A stretch of 13,902 nucleotides of DNA from an uncultured Rivibacter sp. (GTDB lineage Bacteria; Pseudomonadota; Gammaproteobacteria; Burkholderiales; Burkholderiaceae), in NCBI GenBank assembly GCA_946480925.1, contig CAMLLU010000106.1, forward strand, positions 1 to 13,902, given 5' to 3'. The notes beneath the pieces are model-generated. The model saw only the letters and a list, made by a program, of their open reading frames with translations. It did no database searches and was not told the DNA's origin. Below are positions 1-6,667 of this stretch, one piece after another. The position numbers were made by a program, and so were the translations under genes. Position 1 is the first letter of the stretch; the number at the start of each line of letters is the position of its first letter.

Positions 1-859
1 GGCCCTCGTCGATGATCAACGTGCCGCCGTTGCGCAGCACCATGTTCATGTTGTGATTGCCGCCGAAGGTGTGGCTCCACGGCAGCCAGTCCACGATGAC
101 CGGCTTCTCGAACTGAAGGAAGCGCCAGGTCTGCGCCATCATCTGCTGGTTGGCGCACAGCATGCGGTGCGTGTTGATCACCACCTTCGGCTGCCCGGTG
201 GAGCCCGAGGTCAGCAGGTACTTGGCATGGTCGTCGGGCGAGATGGCTTCGAACGCCTGGCGCACCGCCGGCCTTTCTGCCACGGCGAGCAGTTCGTCGA
301 AGGCGCGGCCTCCAGGGAAGAGTCCTGCATTGGCACTGAAGACAGTTTGTGCACCGACGTCGGTCGCGACGATGGCGGGCCCATACACCACTGCATCGGC
401 GGCGTAGATCAAGGCCGGCTGCAGCGTGCGCAGGATGGACGAGATCTTGGTGTAGTCCTTGGTCAAGCGGCTGTAGGCGCTGGAGACCGTGCACACCGTT
501 CGGCCCACGTGCATGGCGCCCAGGATGAGCAGCGCGTGGTCGATGGAGTTGTCGGACAGCACCACCACCGGGCGGCCCGGCTCGAGCCCCAGGTCGAGAA
601 GCGACTGCCCGATCGAGCCCACGGCCTGCCGCAGTTCACGGTAGGTGAGCTCGCGCCACTGGCCGCCGGCCTCTCGTTCCGCGAGAGCCACCGCATCGGG
701 CGTCTCGCGGGCCCAGCGCTCCACCCATTCGCCGATGCAGCGCTCGTAAGGCCCCAGCGGTTCGGGCGAGCGCAGCAGGAAGGCGCCCCCGCCCAGGTCG
801 ACCCGTTCGGCACGCGGCGGTGCGAGCCAGCGCGGATCTTCAAAGAACTGCACGGTCAT
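1..859 (-). CDS. fcs: Feruloyl-CoA synthase-like acyl-CoA ligase (N-terminal part, cut by left window edge)
   Basis: An adenylate-forming ligase, expected to activate a hydroxycinnamate such as ferulate to its CoA thioester with ATP in the cytoplasm. The reading frame is open from the ATG at 859-857 to the left edge, giving 286 residues of a protein that usually has about 600. The phosphate-binding loop TSGSTGQPK lies at residues 217-225, and a motif typical of the family, WLPWSHTFGGNHN, at 258-270. The N-terminal stretch SPEPLGPYERC (31-41) and SDNSIDHALL (102-111) resemble feruloyl-CoA synthases I recall from Comamonadaceae. GGAG six bases before the ATG supports this start. The gene is divergent from a TetR regulator, and one candidate operator lies just upstream of the start. 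The family call is firm; the exact substrate (ferulate versus another aryl acid) is inferred from similarity. Confidence 0.85.
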   Translation of the reverse strand, partial: MTVQFFEDPRWLAPPRAERVDLGGGAFLLRSPEPLGPYERCIGEWVERWARETPDAVALAEREAGGQWRELTYRELRQAVGSIGQSLLDLGLEPGRPVVVLSDNSIDHALLILGAMHVGRTVCTVSSAYSRLTKDYTKISSILRTLQPALIYAADAVVYGPAIVATDVGAQTVFSANAGLFPGGRAFDELLAVAERPAVRQAFEAISPDDHAKYLLTSGSTGQPKVVINTHRMLCANQQMMAQTWRFLQFEKPVIVDWLPWSHTFGGNHNMNMVLRNGGTLIIDEG

Positions 860-871
860 CGTCTGCTCCGC

Positions 872-889
872 CCATACACATATGTATGT
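872..889. promoter_or_regulatory. Candidate TetR operator 1 (CCATAC-N6-GTATGT)
   Basis: The half-sites CATAC and GTATG face each other across six bases (ACATAT). In this copy the palindrome is almost complete over 16 bp (14 of 16 positions symmetric). It sits 13 bases upstream of the ligase start codon and overlaps the possible -10 region of that gene, so binding would be expected to block its transcription. The same half-sites, spacing and outer bases recur at 949-966. Confidence 0.55.
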
Positions 890-948
890 ACATTGCTTGC
901 ATGGTAGTGGCCGGCTTCCCCAAGGCAGTCTCGGGATTTCACCTAGGA

Positions 949-966
949 CCATACAATTCCGTATGT
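949..966. promoter_or_regulatory. Candidate TetR operator 2 (CCATAC-N6-GTATGT)
   Basis: Second copy of the dyad, with spacer AATTCC. The half-sites and the flanking C and T are identical to copy 1 while the spacer differs, as expected for a protein-binding site. It covers a TACAAT hexamer (952-957) that could be the tetR -10 box, which suggests autoregulation. The two dyad centres are 77 bp apart. Confidence 0.55.
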
Positions 967-999
967 CATTTCGCGCCTACCGGTGCACACTGGATCCCC

Positions 1000-1665
1000 A
1001 TGCCGCAGCCCCCGCAGCAAAAGACCGCCCGACAGCCGGACCGCGCACCTTCGCGCCGCGCCCATGGCGACGAGCCCCGCGGTTCGCTCACCCCTTCAGA
1101 CTGGATCTCCGCCGCGATCGAAGTGCTGGTCGATCACGGTGTCGACGCGGTGCGCGTCGACGTGCTCGCCCGCCAGCTCGGCGTGACGCGGGGCAGCTTC
1201 TACTGGCACTTCAAGGACCGCGACGACCTGCTCGCCAGCGTGCTCAATTCCTGGCGCGACGCCGCCACCGAGCAAATCATCAAGCGCTTCGACAAGCAAC
1301 ATTCCAACCCGCGCGAGCTGGTGAAGGAGCTGCTCTCGCTGCCCTTCCGCGGTGAACGTGCCAAGCGCGCCGCCAGCATCGAGCTCGCGATCCGCGGCTG
1401 GGCGCGCCGCGACCTGATGGCGCGGCAGGCGGTCGACGAGGTGGACGAGCGCCGCATCTCGTACCACTCGCAGGTGTTTTCGGCGCTGGGCTTCTCGATC
1501 GCCGAAGCCCGAGCCCGTGCCTTCGTGATGTACGCCTATGAAGTGGCCGAATCGGTGCTGGCGAACCAGGGCACCGAGGCACAGAAGACCGAACGGCGCG
1601 CGCTCGTCGAGCAGCTCATCGTGATGCCGCAGCCCGGCAAGAGCCGGCCGGCGCGCCAGGCCTGA
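1000..1665 (+). CDS. TetR/AcrR-family transcriptional regulator
   Basis: A 221-residue one-component regulator. The N-terminal DNA-binding domain spans about residues 33-80, with the helix-turn-helix in LARQLGVTRGSFYWHFKDR (56-74), a classic TetR signature. The remaining C-terminal helices would bind ligand and dimerise. The first 30 residues are polar and probably disordered. The reading frame extends upstream to 820, but that would start inside the divergent ligase gene and ahead of the likely promoter, so the ATG at 1000 is preferred; it lacks a strong ribosome-binding site. Its position suggests it represses the divergent ligase gene and itself, perhaps relieved by an aryl-CoA. The ligand is unknown. 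It ends 12 bp from the convergent histidine kinase gene, with no obvious terminator between them. Confidence 0.9.
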   Translation: MPQPPQQKTARQPDRAPSRRAHGDEPRGSLTPSDWISAAIEVLVDHGVDAVRVDVLARQLGVTRGSFYWHFKDRDDLLASVLNSWRDAATEQIIKRFDKQHSNPRELVKELLSLPFRGERAKRAASIELAIRGWARRDLMARQAVDEVDERRISYHSQVFSALGFSIAEARARAFVMYAYEVAESVLANQGTEAQKTERRALVEQLIVMPQPGKSRPARQA

Positions 1666-1677
1666 AGCCTTCGCTCA

Positions 1678-4600
1678 TCACGCGGGTCGTGGTTTCGCGC
1701 GTCGATCGACCCGCAGCCGAATGGTGGTGCCGCCCCCCGGCGGCTTGCTTTCGATGGTGAGTTCACCTCCCATCAGATGGGCGCGCTCCTGCATGCCCAG
1801 CAAACCGTAACCAGCCCTCAGGCGATCAGGGTCCAACCCCACTCCGTCATCGCTGATCGACAGCTCGATCGTCTCCGCACTGCCCCGCTGCAGCTTCAGC
1901 ACGACCTGCCGGGCCTGCGCATGCCGCCGAACGTTCGTCAGCGATTCCTGCGCGATGCGGAACACCATGGTCGATTGCTCGGCATCCATGTCGCAAGCCG
2001 AGACGTCGACGTCGAGCTGGCAGGCGATGCCGCTGCTGCGCCTGAATTCCTCGCCCAGCCATTCGAGTGCAGCCGCCAGGCCACCGTCCAGCGCCGCAGG
2101 GCGCAGTTGCTGGACCAGCCCGCGCACACTGGCCACCAGGCGGTCCACGCGGCCCAGCAGCATGTCCAGCTGTTGCGAGCCGGCCAGTTGGTCGGCGCGG
2201 GCACGCAGGCCCAGCACCGAGACTTCCATGCGCAGCGCGGCCAGCTGCTGGCCCATCTCGTCATGCAGCTCGCGCGAGACGTGCTTGCGCTCTTCTTCCA
2301 GCGCTCGTGCGTTGTGCTTGCTCAGCTCGCGCAACTGCTCGCGAGACTCCTGCAGCTCGGTCGTGCGCTCGATCACCGTGCGCTCCAGCGCCTGCTGCCG
2401 GCGGGCGGCAAGAGCAAGGCGCCAGGCGTGCAGGCTCCACGCGGCAAACAACAGCACGCCGGCGCACAGGGCGTAGAACAGCGGCGTGCGCCACCAGGGC
2501 GACTCGATGTGGATCGGCAGCGACACGACCTCGGATTCGGTCTGCGAATCGACGTTCCGGGCGCGCACCTGCAGCATGTAGTCACCCGGCGGAAGCGGGG
2601 CGAACGCCACCTCCGATCCGCCGGCCGGCAACCAGTCGTCGTCCAGCCCCAGCAGGCGGTAATGGAACCGGATGAGCCGGCGGTCTTCATACACCGGGCT
2701 CGCGAACGCAACGTTCAGCGGCGTGCTGCCCCAGCTCAGCGAAAGAGGCGCATCCACGTCCAGGCTGTGCCGGCCGCGCATGACCGAGGCGATGGCGGCG
2801 CTCGGCGCGGGCACATCGAAGATGGACTCCACGTTCTCGATGTGAGTGGCACCGCGCACCGAACCCACCCAGATCGAGCCGTCGGCGTCTTCGTACAGCG
2901 CCCCCTGGTTGCAGTCGTTCCAGGCCAGCCCGCTGTCCTGGCTGAACGTGCGCCAGCGCGTGTTGCCGTTCCACACCGAAATGCCGTAGTCCGTGCTCAC
3001 CCACAGCCAGCCGCGGCGGTCTTCGAGCACGCCCATCACCGAGCGCTCCCGCACGTGAGGCGGCGTCACGTCGGTGATCTCGGCGGCCCGCCCCGTCCAT
3101 CGCACGAGCCAGACACCCTGCGACTCGGGCCCACCCGCGCGCACGCTGGCGTCGCCGGTGCACGAGAGCGTGCCGAAGTCCGTGGGCACGAAGGCACCAC
3201 CATCGTTGCGCGACAGCGCCACACGCTGCATGCGCCCCTGTGCCCACACCAGGAGGCCGGCGTCGGTGGCGAACCACAGCAGGCCTGAACGCGCCTCGCA
3301 TGCATCCAGCGACCGCGGGCCATGGGCCGGGTCGGGGTTGACCGTTTCATCGGCCCTGCGCGACGTGAAGCCACCGTCGCCCGTCGATTCGAAAAGAAAG
3401 ATGCCCGCCTTCGTGCACACCCAGACGCGGCCGGCGGAGTCCACGAAAACCTTCAGCACGACGGGCAACGTGGCGATGCGCCGGCTGTGCCCGGTGCGCG
3501 GATGCGTTCGCACCAGGGCGCCCGCCGAATCGCCGTACCAGAGGTAGCCGTGACGGTCCTGCGCGATGCTGCCCGTGGCCTGCAGAAGCGGGCGGCTGAT
3601 CCCGGGCACGAAGCGCTGTGCACCCGCGGCACGGCGGCTCACGCCCGCCACCGTGCCGACGTGCAGGGTGCCGCCGCGGTCACGGCCGAACGACCATACG
3701 TCGCCGTCCACCAGCCCTTCCTTCGCCGTCCACACCGCGAAGTGCGCATAGCCCAGCCATTGCGCCAGCCCGAGGCCTGCGGTGCCCACCCACAACCCGC
3801 CGGCGTGGTCGGCCAGCAATGCCAGCGCGCCGCCGCCCACGGACAGGCCGTTGCCCTCGCCCACCGTGCTCCAGTGCCGGCCGTTCCAGCGGTGCAAGCC
3901 GCTGTCGCCCGCAGTGACGATGCGGCCCTGGGCGTCTTCGGTGATCGGCGTGGCCAGCAGCGGCGAGCCTTCGTGCAGGTGCGGCGGCGTGCGGTCGATG
4001 AAGGTCCGGGAGTTCGCTGGCAACTGCAGCAGCCTGGCTGCGCTGCGCAGCCACAGGCCGCCCCGGCCGTCCTTGAAGAGGGCCGTCCACGACGGCGCCG
4101 CGAGCTCCTTCGGCGGGCGCAGCACCTGCACCGCTTCGCCTGCCGAGCGGCACAGGGCAGTCCCGCAGCCGAACCACACGGCACCGTCGCCGTCGACGTG
4201 AACACTGAGGACATCGGCGCCAGCCTGGGGGTCGAGCCCTTGCACCCCCTCGAGAAAACGCCGTGCGTGCCAGGCCCCGCCCGCGGCTCGCTGCACCGCG
4301 AACAGCCGCCCCTTGGAGACCACCAGCACGCGGCCCGCTGCATCCGAGGCGAGTGTCTGGCCGACATCGACAGGCATGGCCGCGCCGTCGTGGCGCACGG
4401 CCGTGGCCCGGCCGGCTTGCAGCACGTAGAGCTCCTGGGACGTGCCGACCCAGACGTTGCCGCCCTTGTCGATGTGCACCGCGTAGATGCGGCGGGTGCC
4501 GGAAACCTCGCCCAGCTCGATGCGCCTGAAGGCTGCACCGTCATGGCGGTACAGCCCGTTTTCCGTGCCGGCCCAGATGAAGCCGCCGGCATCCTGCGCA

Positions 4601-4776
4601 AGCGCGGTGACGACGAGGTTGTCCAGGCCCTGCGTCTGGTTGTGGTAGCGGATCGAATACTGCTGCGCGCAAGCGGTGCCCGGCATGCAAGCCAGCAGCA
4701 CCGGCATCAACAGCCATGCCACGAGCCAGGCGGCTTTCAGCGGCATTGGCAGGCGTGGGCGCTGGTGCAAAGGCAT
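1678..4776 (-). CDS. Membrane sensor histidine kinase with beta-propeller and Y_Y_Y sensor domains
   Basis: A 1032-residue two-component sensor. After a hydrophobic signal region (about 11-38; possible signal peptidase I site near ACA-QQ, though LLAC at 27-30 could also be read as a lipobox), about a dozen propeller repeats of the form D-x-x-G-x-[LIV]-W-[VAF]-G-[TS] run from about 60 to 645 (for example at 62-80, 325-340 and 631-645). A Y_Y_Y-type domain follows (about 690-757, with FHYRLLGLDDDW and GDYMLQVRA), then one membrane segment (about 765-785), a coiled coil (790-830) and a HisKA_3 dimerisation domain with the phosphorylatable His838 in RELHDEMGQ. The HATPase_c domain has an N box (QESLTNVRRHA, 943-953), DDGVG (976-980) and GYGLLGM (989-995). 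The propeller and Y_Y_Y parts should be periplasmic. No receiver domain is fused and no response regulator gene is in the window. It starts 24 bp after boxR, so co-transcription is likely. Ligand unknown. Confidence 0.92.
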   Translation of the reverse strand: MPLHQRPRLPMPLKAAWLVAWLLMPVLLACMPGTACAQQYSIRYHNQTQGLDNLVVTALAQDAGGFIWAGTENGLYRHDGAAFRRIELGEVSGTRRIYAVHIDKGGNVWVGTSQELYVLQAGRATAVRHDGAAMPVDVGQTLASDAAGRVLVVSKGRLFAVQRAAGGAWHARRFLEGVQGLDPQAGADVLSVHVDGDGAVWFGCGTALCRSAGEAVQVLRPPKELAAPSWTALFKDGRGGLWLRSAARLLQLPANSRTFIDRTPPHLHEGSPLLATPITEDAQGRIVTAGDSGLHRWNGRHWSTVGEGNGLSVGGGALALLADHAGGLWVGTAGLGLAQWLGYAHFAVWTAKEGLVDGDVWSFGRDRGGTLHVGTVAGVSRRAAGAQRFVPGISRPLLQATGSIAQDRHGYLWYGDSAGALVRTHPRTGHSRRIATLPVVLKVFVDSAGRVWVCTKAGIFLFESTGDGGFTSRRADETVNPDPAHGPRSLDACEARSGLLWFATDAGLLVWAQGRMQRVALSRNDGGAFVPTDFGTLSCTGDASVRAGGPESQGVWLVRWTGRAAEITDVTPPHVRERSVMGVLEDRRGWLWVSTDYGISVWNGNTRWRTFSQDSGLAWNDCNQGALYEDADGSIWVGSVRGATHIENVESIFDVPAPSAAIASVMRGRHSLDVDAPLSLSWGSTPLNVAFASPVYEDRRLIRFHYRLLGLDDDWLPAGGSEVAFAPLPPGDYMLQVRARNVDSQTESEVVSLPIHIESPWWRTPLFYALCAGVLLFAAWSLHAWRLALAARRQQALERTVIERTTELQESREQLRELSKHNARALEEERKHVSRELHDEMGQQLAALRMEVSVLGLRARADQLAGSQQLDMLLGRVDRLVASVRGLVQQLRPAALDGGLAAALEWLGEEFRRSSGIACQLDVDVSACDMDAEQSTMVFRIAQESLTNVRRHAQARQVVLKLQRGSAETIELSISDDGVGLDPDRLRAGYGLLGMQERAHLMGGELTIESKPPGGGTTIRLRVDRRAKPRPA

Positions 4777-4800
4777 TCTCTGGGAGAAGACCAGGGCTGG

Positions 4801-5742
4801 CTACACCGGAAGGTGCAACGCCCCCCGCACCATGCGCCGCAGCGACTGGAAGGTCTCTGCGAGATCGGCCGCGCTGGTGTTCAGCTGGTACTGCGCCTTC
4901 GAATAGAACGCGGCGCGGCCGGCCAGGATGCCCTTCAGGTCTTCCATGGCCTCCTTGCTGTGCGCCATGGGCCGCATGTCACCCTGCGCGATCACGCGGT
5001 TCATGTGGTCTTCGGGCTCGGCCTGCAGCCACACCGTGGTGCAGTGAGACAGCAGCAGGTTGAAGGTGGCCGGGTCCGACACCAGGCCGCCGGGCGTGGC
5101 GATCACCGCCTCGGGGTAGAGCTGCACCGCCTCTTCGACGGCGCGGCGCTCGTAGCGCCGGTATGCGTTCTGCCCGTACAGGCCCTGGATCTCCGACACG
5201 CTGCAGCCGGCCAGCTTCTCGATCTCGCGGCTGAGCTCGACGAAGGGAAAGCCCAGGTCTTCGGCCAGCATGCGCCCGAGCGTGGACTTGCCGGCGCCAC
5301 GCAGGCCGATCAGCGCGACACGCGCATGGCGCCGGGCCGGCTGGCCGCCCGTGCCCAGCAGCTCGCCAATGGCTTCGCGCACCCGGCGCAGCGTGCCGTC
5401 GTCGCGCCCTTCCAGCAGCTCGCGAATGAGCAGCCACTCGGGCGACGAAGCCGTCACGTCGCCGATCAGCTCGGCCAGCGAGCATTGCAGCGCCTGCGCC
5501 ACCTGCAGCAGCACGAGGATGGAGGCATTGCCGATGCCGTATTCGAGGTTGGCCAGGTGGCGCTCGGAAACGTCGGCCGCCAGCGCGAGCGACTTGCGCG
5601 TCATGCCACGCCGCGCACGCAGCGTGCGCACACGCTCGCCCAGCGCCACGAGGAACGGATGCTTGTCGCCCTCCTGCGCGGCAGCTTGCGAGGCTTGCGA
5701 CACTTGGTCGGGCTCGGCGGGCGTGGAAGCAACTCGATTCAT
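4801..5742 (-). CDS. boxR: BoxR/BzdR-type regulator (HTH_3 plus shikimate-kinase-like domain)
   Basis: A 313-residue regulator. An XRE-type helix-turn-helix covers about residues 34-92 (GMTRKSLALAADVSERHLANLE). A linker follows, then a shikimate-kinase-like domain (about 140-305) with Walker A motif GLRGAGKST (146-154), YRRYERR (194-200) and TPGG (216-219). This architecture is that of BzdR and BoxR from Azoarcus, in which the C-terminal domain binds benzoyl-CoA and relieves repression of benzoate genes. The usual shikimate-kinase DxD motif is replaced by ELS (169-171), so it is probably a ligand sensor rather than an enzyme. A TTG at 5769 would add nine residues. I prefer the ATG at 5742; neither has a clear ribosome-binding site. 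The location just after the box and beta-oxidation-type genes fits control of that set. Confidence 0.9.
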   Translation of the reverse strand: MNRVASTPAEPDQVSQASQAAAQEGDKHPFLVALGERVRTLRARRGMTRKSLALAADVSERHLANLEYGIGNASILVLLQVAQALQCSLAELIGDVTASSPEWLLIRELLEGRDDGTLRRVREAIGELLGTGGQPARRHARVALIGLRGAGKSTLGRMLAEDLGFPFVELSREIEKLAGCSVSEIQGLYGQNAYRRYERRAVEEAVQLYPEAVIATPGGLVSDPATFNLLLSHCTTVWLQAEPEDHMNRVIAQGDMRPMAHSKEAMEDLKGILAGRAAFYSKAQYQLNTSAADLAETFQSLRRMVRGALHLPV

Positions 5743-5794
5743 CGGGGCGGCAAGGGCTCGGGAACGCAAGCCCCGGATTCTGCCTTCCGCCCCG

Positions 5795-5811
5795 GGCTCG
5801 CTCAGCGAGCC
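5795..5811. repeat. Perfect 8-bp-arm palindrome between crotonase and boxR genes
   Basis: GGCTCGCT and AGCGAGCC flank a single base. In RNA this would form a 6-bp GC-rich stem with a short loop, starting 16 bases after the stop codon of the upstream crotonase and 52 bases before the boxR start. No run of U follows, so it is not a standard intrinsic terminator. It could act as a processing or stability hairpin, or as a protein-binding dyad ahead of boxR. Confidence 0.45.
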
Positions 5812-5827
5812 GAGCAGTGCCCAGCCA

Positions 5828-6667
5828 TCAAGCGTGGCTGTTGTGGCTGGTGTGGCTGTTGCCCGCGCCGAGCCCGAAGCGGGCCGGGCGGCGCTCGTTC
5901 AGCGCGGCGAAGCCCTCGCGTGCGTCTGCGCCCGCGAAGCCCAGCACCTCCAGCGCGAGCGAGTGTTCGAACGCGGGCCACGCGGCACGCAGCCAGTGGT
6001 TGAGCGCGCGCTTGGTGAAGGCCAGTGCCGTGGAGCTGCCGGCAGCGAGCTGCTGCGCCACTTCGCGCGCCCTGGCCTGCAGCTCGTCGTCGGGCACCGC
6101 CAGGCTCACGAGGCCGATGCGTTCGGCCTCCACGCCGTCGATGCTGTTGCACAACAGCAGGTGGTATTTCGCCTTCGCCATGCCGCACAACAGCGGCCAG
6201 ATGACGGCCGCATGGTCGCCCGCGGCCACGCCGATCTTGGTGTGGCCGTCGATGATCTTGGCCTTGTGGCCGGCGATGGAAACGTCGGCCAGTAGCGCGA
6301 CCGCGGCACCCGCGCCCACGGCCGCGCCGTTGATGGCCGAAACGATGGGCAGGTCGCAGTCCATCATGCCCTGCACGATGCCGCGCGCTTCGTGCATCAC
6401 GCGCAGGCGGGCCGCTTCGCTGTCGAGCATGCCCTGCACCACCTCGGGCGTGCCGCCGGCGCAGAAGCCCTTGCCGACACTGCGCACCAGGATCACACGC
6501 ACGCCGGGCTCGGCCTGCAGGCGCTGCCAGATGGTCGCCAGCTCGGCGTGTGCACGGGCATCGGTGAACGGCATGCCGCCTTCGGGGCCGAACACGAGCT
6601 CGGCAATGCCGTCGCTGCCGATGAGGCATTGCAGGTGCGGGCCGAGGTCGAAGGTCTTTTCATGCAT
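5828..6667 (-). CDS. Enoyl-CoA hydratase/isomerase (crotonase) family protein lacking both usual catalytic glutamates
   Basis: A 279-residue crotonase-fold protein. The family's CoA and oxyanion motifs are visible: KGFCAGG (66-72) and INGAAVGAGAAVALLADV (112-129). Where classical enoyl-CoA hydratases have their first catalytic glutamate there is alanine (GAGAAVA), and the second position (GHTKIGVAAGDHAA, 141-154) also lacks glutamate; Asp151 is a possible substitute acid/base. Isomerases of this fold often use only one acidic residue, so a role in shifting the double bond of dehydroadipyl-CoA is attractive here but unproven. The ATG at 6667 overlaps the end of the upstream dehydrogenase gene by 8 bp, indicating translational coupling. 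The C-terminus ends in a three-unit (N/T)SH tail produced by a 9-bp tandem repeat. Confidence 0.85.
   Translation of the reverse strand: MHEKTFDLGPHLQCLIGSDGIAELVFGPEGGMPFTDARAHAELATIWQRLQAEPGVRVILVRSVGKGFCAGGTPEVVQGMLDSEAARLRVMHEARGIVQGMMDCDLPIVSAINGAAVGAGAAVALLADVSIAGHKAKIIDGHTKIGVAAGDHAAVIWPLLCGMAKAKYHLLLCNSIDGVEAERIGLVSLAVPDDELQARAREVAQQLAAGSSTALAFTKRALNHWLRAAWPAFEHSLALEVLGFAGADAREGFAALNERRPARFGLGAGNSHTSHNSHA
5834..5860. repeat. 9-bp tandem repeat, three units, inside the crotonase 3' end
   Basis: Three consecutive units read gtggctgtt, gtggctggt, gtggctgtt on the plus strand. On the coding strand they give NSH-TSH-NSH at the extreme C-terminus of the crotonase, after the globular fold has ended. 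This is a small slippage-type repeat and a likely site of length variation between strains. Confidence 0.7.

Larger units (their letters stand above)
860..999. promoter_or_regulatory. Divergent promoter region between the ligase and tetR genes
   Basis: This 140-bp stretch separates the two divergent start codons and must hold both promoters. It contains two matching dyads (see separate entries), AT-rich patches in otherwise GC-rich DNA, and a TACAAT hexamer at 952-957 that could be the -10 box of the tetR promoter; I find no convincing -35 partner. On the minus strand, TACATA within 883-890 is a possible -10 for the ligase gene. Promoter positions are inferred. Confidence 0.6.

Noticed and set aside
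820..999. N-terminal extension of the TetR gene by 60 codons
   Set aside because: It would start inside the divergent ligase gene, run through both operator dyads and the likely tetR -10 box, and it encodes no TetR-like sequence.
1666..1677. Bidirectional terminator between tetR and the kinase gene
   Set aside because: The 12-bp gap contains no hairpin or T-run.
1777..3288. Plus-strand open frame of 503 codons
   Set aside because: Antisense to the histidine kinase gene; its composition is that of a mirror frame and no family features are visible.
5743..5827. BoxR/BzdR operator (spaced TGCA repeats) ahead of boxR
   Set aside because: I looked for paired TGCA motifs here and in the other box-region gaps and found none. 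The main box promoter is probably outside the window, upstream of boxC.
3322..6003. Plus-strand open frame of 893 codons opposite the kinase and boxR genes
   Set aside because: It is antisense to two clearly conserved genes, has no recognisable domain and is rich in Arg, Ala, His and Gln, as expected from the reverse frame of GC-rich coding DNA.
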